From positions 1-64,000 of the forward strand of contig DIJC01000003.1 of the NCBI GenBank assembly GCA_002421005.1: a stretch of DNA of 64,000 bases, written 5' to 3'. This DNA is from Enterobacteriaceae bacterium UBA5654 (GTDB lineage Bacteria; Pseudomonadota; Gammaproteobacteria; Enterobacterales; Enterobacteriaceae). Position numbers and translations under genes: made by a program. Positions within the stretch are counted from its first letter, which is position 1. Each line of letters opens with the position of its first letter. Positions 63,491-64,000 of the stretch are shown in pieces. Under the pieces are notes generated by a model. The model saw only the letters and a list, made by a program, of their open reading frames with translations. It did not search any database and had not been told where the DNA came from.

Positions 63491-64000
63491 TTACCAACCA
63501 ACCGCAAAACCAACATCGAGAGTGGCGTTATGGGAAGAGTCCCGTTACGTTTGTGTTCAGGGTTGTTTTATACTGAACGCCTGCTGCTATTGCATTCCTG
63601 TTTTCATAGTTGCCCAGCCCTATACCGTAAGAGAAAGTATCTTCAGCTATATACAGAATGGATGCTATTGCTGTAACGTCAGCAATACCTGCATTTAGTT
63701 TGTCTTCAGCCTCGCTAATCCTGTCGTTAGGTGGTTGAAATTGTCTATTTGCTGATTCACAAAATTGATTAAACCGGTAGTGTGTATAAGTATTAGCGTT
63801 AAATTTTTTATAGTCAGCAATATCCTGCGCATACGTGATGCTCTGCTGATATTTATTACCCATATGATTATTAGATGTGGTAATCGCTTCATTTGTTGCA
63901 ATGTTAATATTTGCGGCTAGTCCGTTTTTTGTATCGATAATTTTATTGGCAGTATAAGCGTTAGCATTAACGAATTTTTTGCTGACGAGTTATCTGTATA
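63491..64000 (-). pseudogene. 3' end of a YadA-like trimeric autotransporter, frameshifted
   Basis: The minus-strand frame at 63528-63863 and its extension read as a coiled-coil neck (ITYAQDIADYKKFNANTYTH) followed by the YadA membrane-anchor domain (DKLNAGIADVTAIASILYIA, SYGIGLGNYENRNAIAAGVQ). The normal ending DVGFAVGW-stop is present at 63491-63514 but in another frame, so one frameshift lies near 63515-63530. A second frame break seems to occur at the A6 run near 63975. The 5' part is outside the window. Frameshifts suggest a pseudogene; sequencing error in an A run is possible. Confidence 0.75.

Overview
The window looks like chromosome of an Enterobacteriaceae species related to, but distinct from, E. 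coli (an Enterobacter, Citrobacter or Kosakonia-like genus is my guess). The left third keeps the E. coli gene order fdhF - als (allose) operon - rpiR/rpiB - phn region - yjdM - crfC - yjcZ - proP. Protein lengths match E. coli there, and accessory blocks are inserted around this backbone.

Layout. (1) 0.1-2.4 kb: selenoprotein formate dehydrogenase H, with UGA codon, SECIS and sigma-54 promoter. (2) 2.5-9.4 kb: D-allose uptake and catabolism (alsBACEK), RpiR and divergent rpiB, with a candidate operator between them. (3) 9.4-9.9 kb: debris of a deleted phosphonate (phn) operon. (4) 10-17.4 kb: yjdM, crfC-yjcZ, a KdgT-type permease and proP. (5) 17.4-31.2 kb: a complete LapA-type surface adhesin system. 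It has a T1SS (membrane fusion protein, ABC transporter, TolC-like protein), a huge Asp/Ala/Ser-repeat adhesin with an N-terminal retention module and di-alanine site, LapD and LapG. (6) 31.2-36.9 kb: an alpha-barrel enzyme and a divergent MurF-like ligase of unknown role, a class A acid phosphatase, and a glycerate kinase. (7) 37.1-55.5 kb: CdaR, then a glycyl-radical-enzyme bacterial microcompartment locus. That locus has a PocR-domain sensor kinase and AraC-type regulator, its own MetK, shell proteins (tailed BMC-H, BMC-H, permuted BMC, BMC-T, vertex EutN type), a diol dehydratase of the B12-independent class, its activase, aldehyde and alcohol dehydrogenases, PduL and an acyl kinase. (8) 56.1-57.9 kb: wreckage of a type VI secretion cluster (tssB, the tail of tssC, truncated tssK). 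(9) 57.9-64 kb: an AT-rich accessory island with a UG-type reverse transcriptase and an in-frame nitrilase-domain partner (DRT1-like anti-phage system), an acyltransferase, and the broken 3' end of a YadA-like trimeric autotransporter.

How the parts work together. The microcompartment block can account for a full anaerobic pathway from 1,2-propanediol (or glycerol) to aldehyde, then to acyl-CoA, acyl-phosphate and acid, with alcohol as the redox sink. It also encodes SAM synthesis for the radical activase. A perfect FNR-type box lies upstream of the main operon, and a class II CRP-type promoter lies before the sensor. The Lap block should hold the adhesin at the surface when c-di-GMP-bound LapD sequesters the LapG protease.

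The strongest candidates for something new are the RT and nitrilase halves separated by one in-frame TAA, the roughly 960-residue D/A/S repeat tract of the Lap adhesin, and the MurF-like/alpha-barrel pair next to lapG. All homology statements come from reading the sequence; no database search was run.
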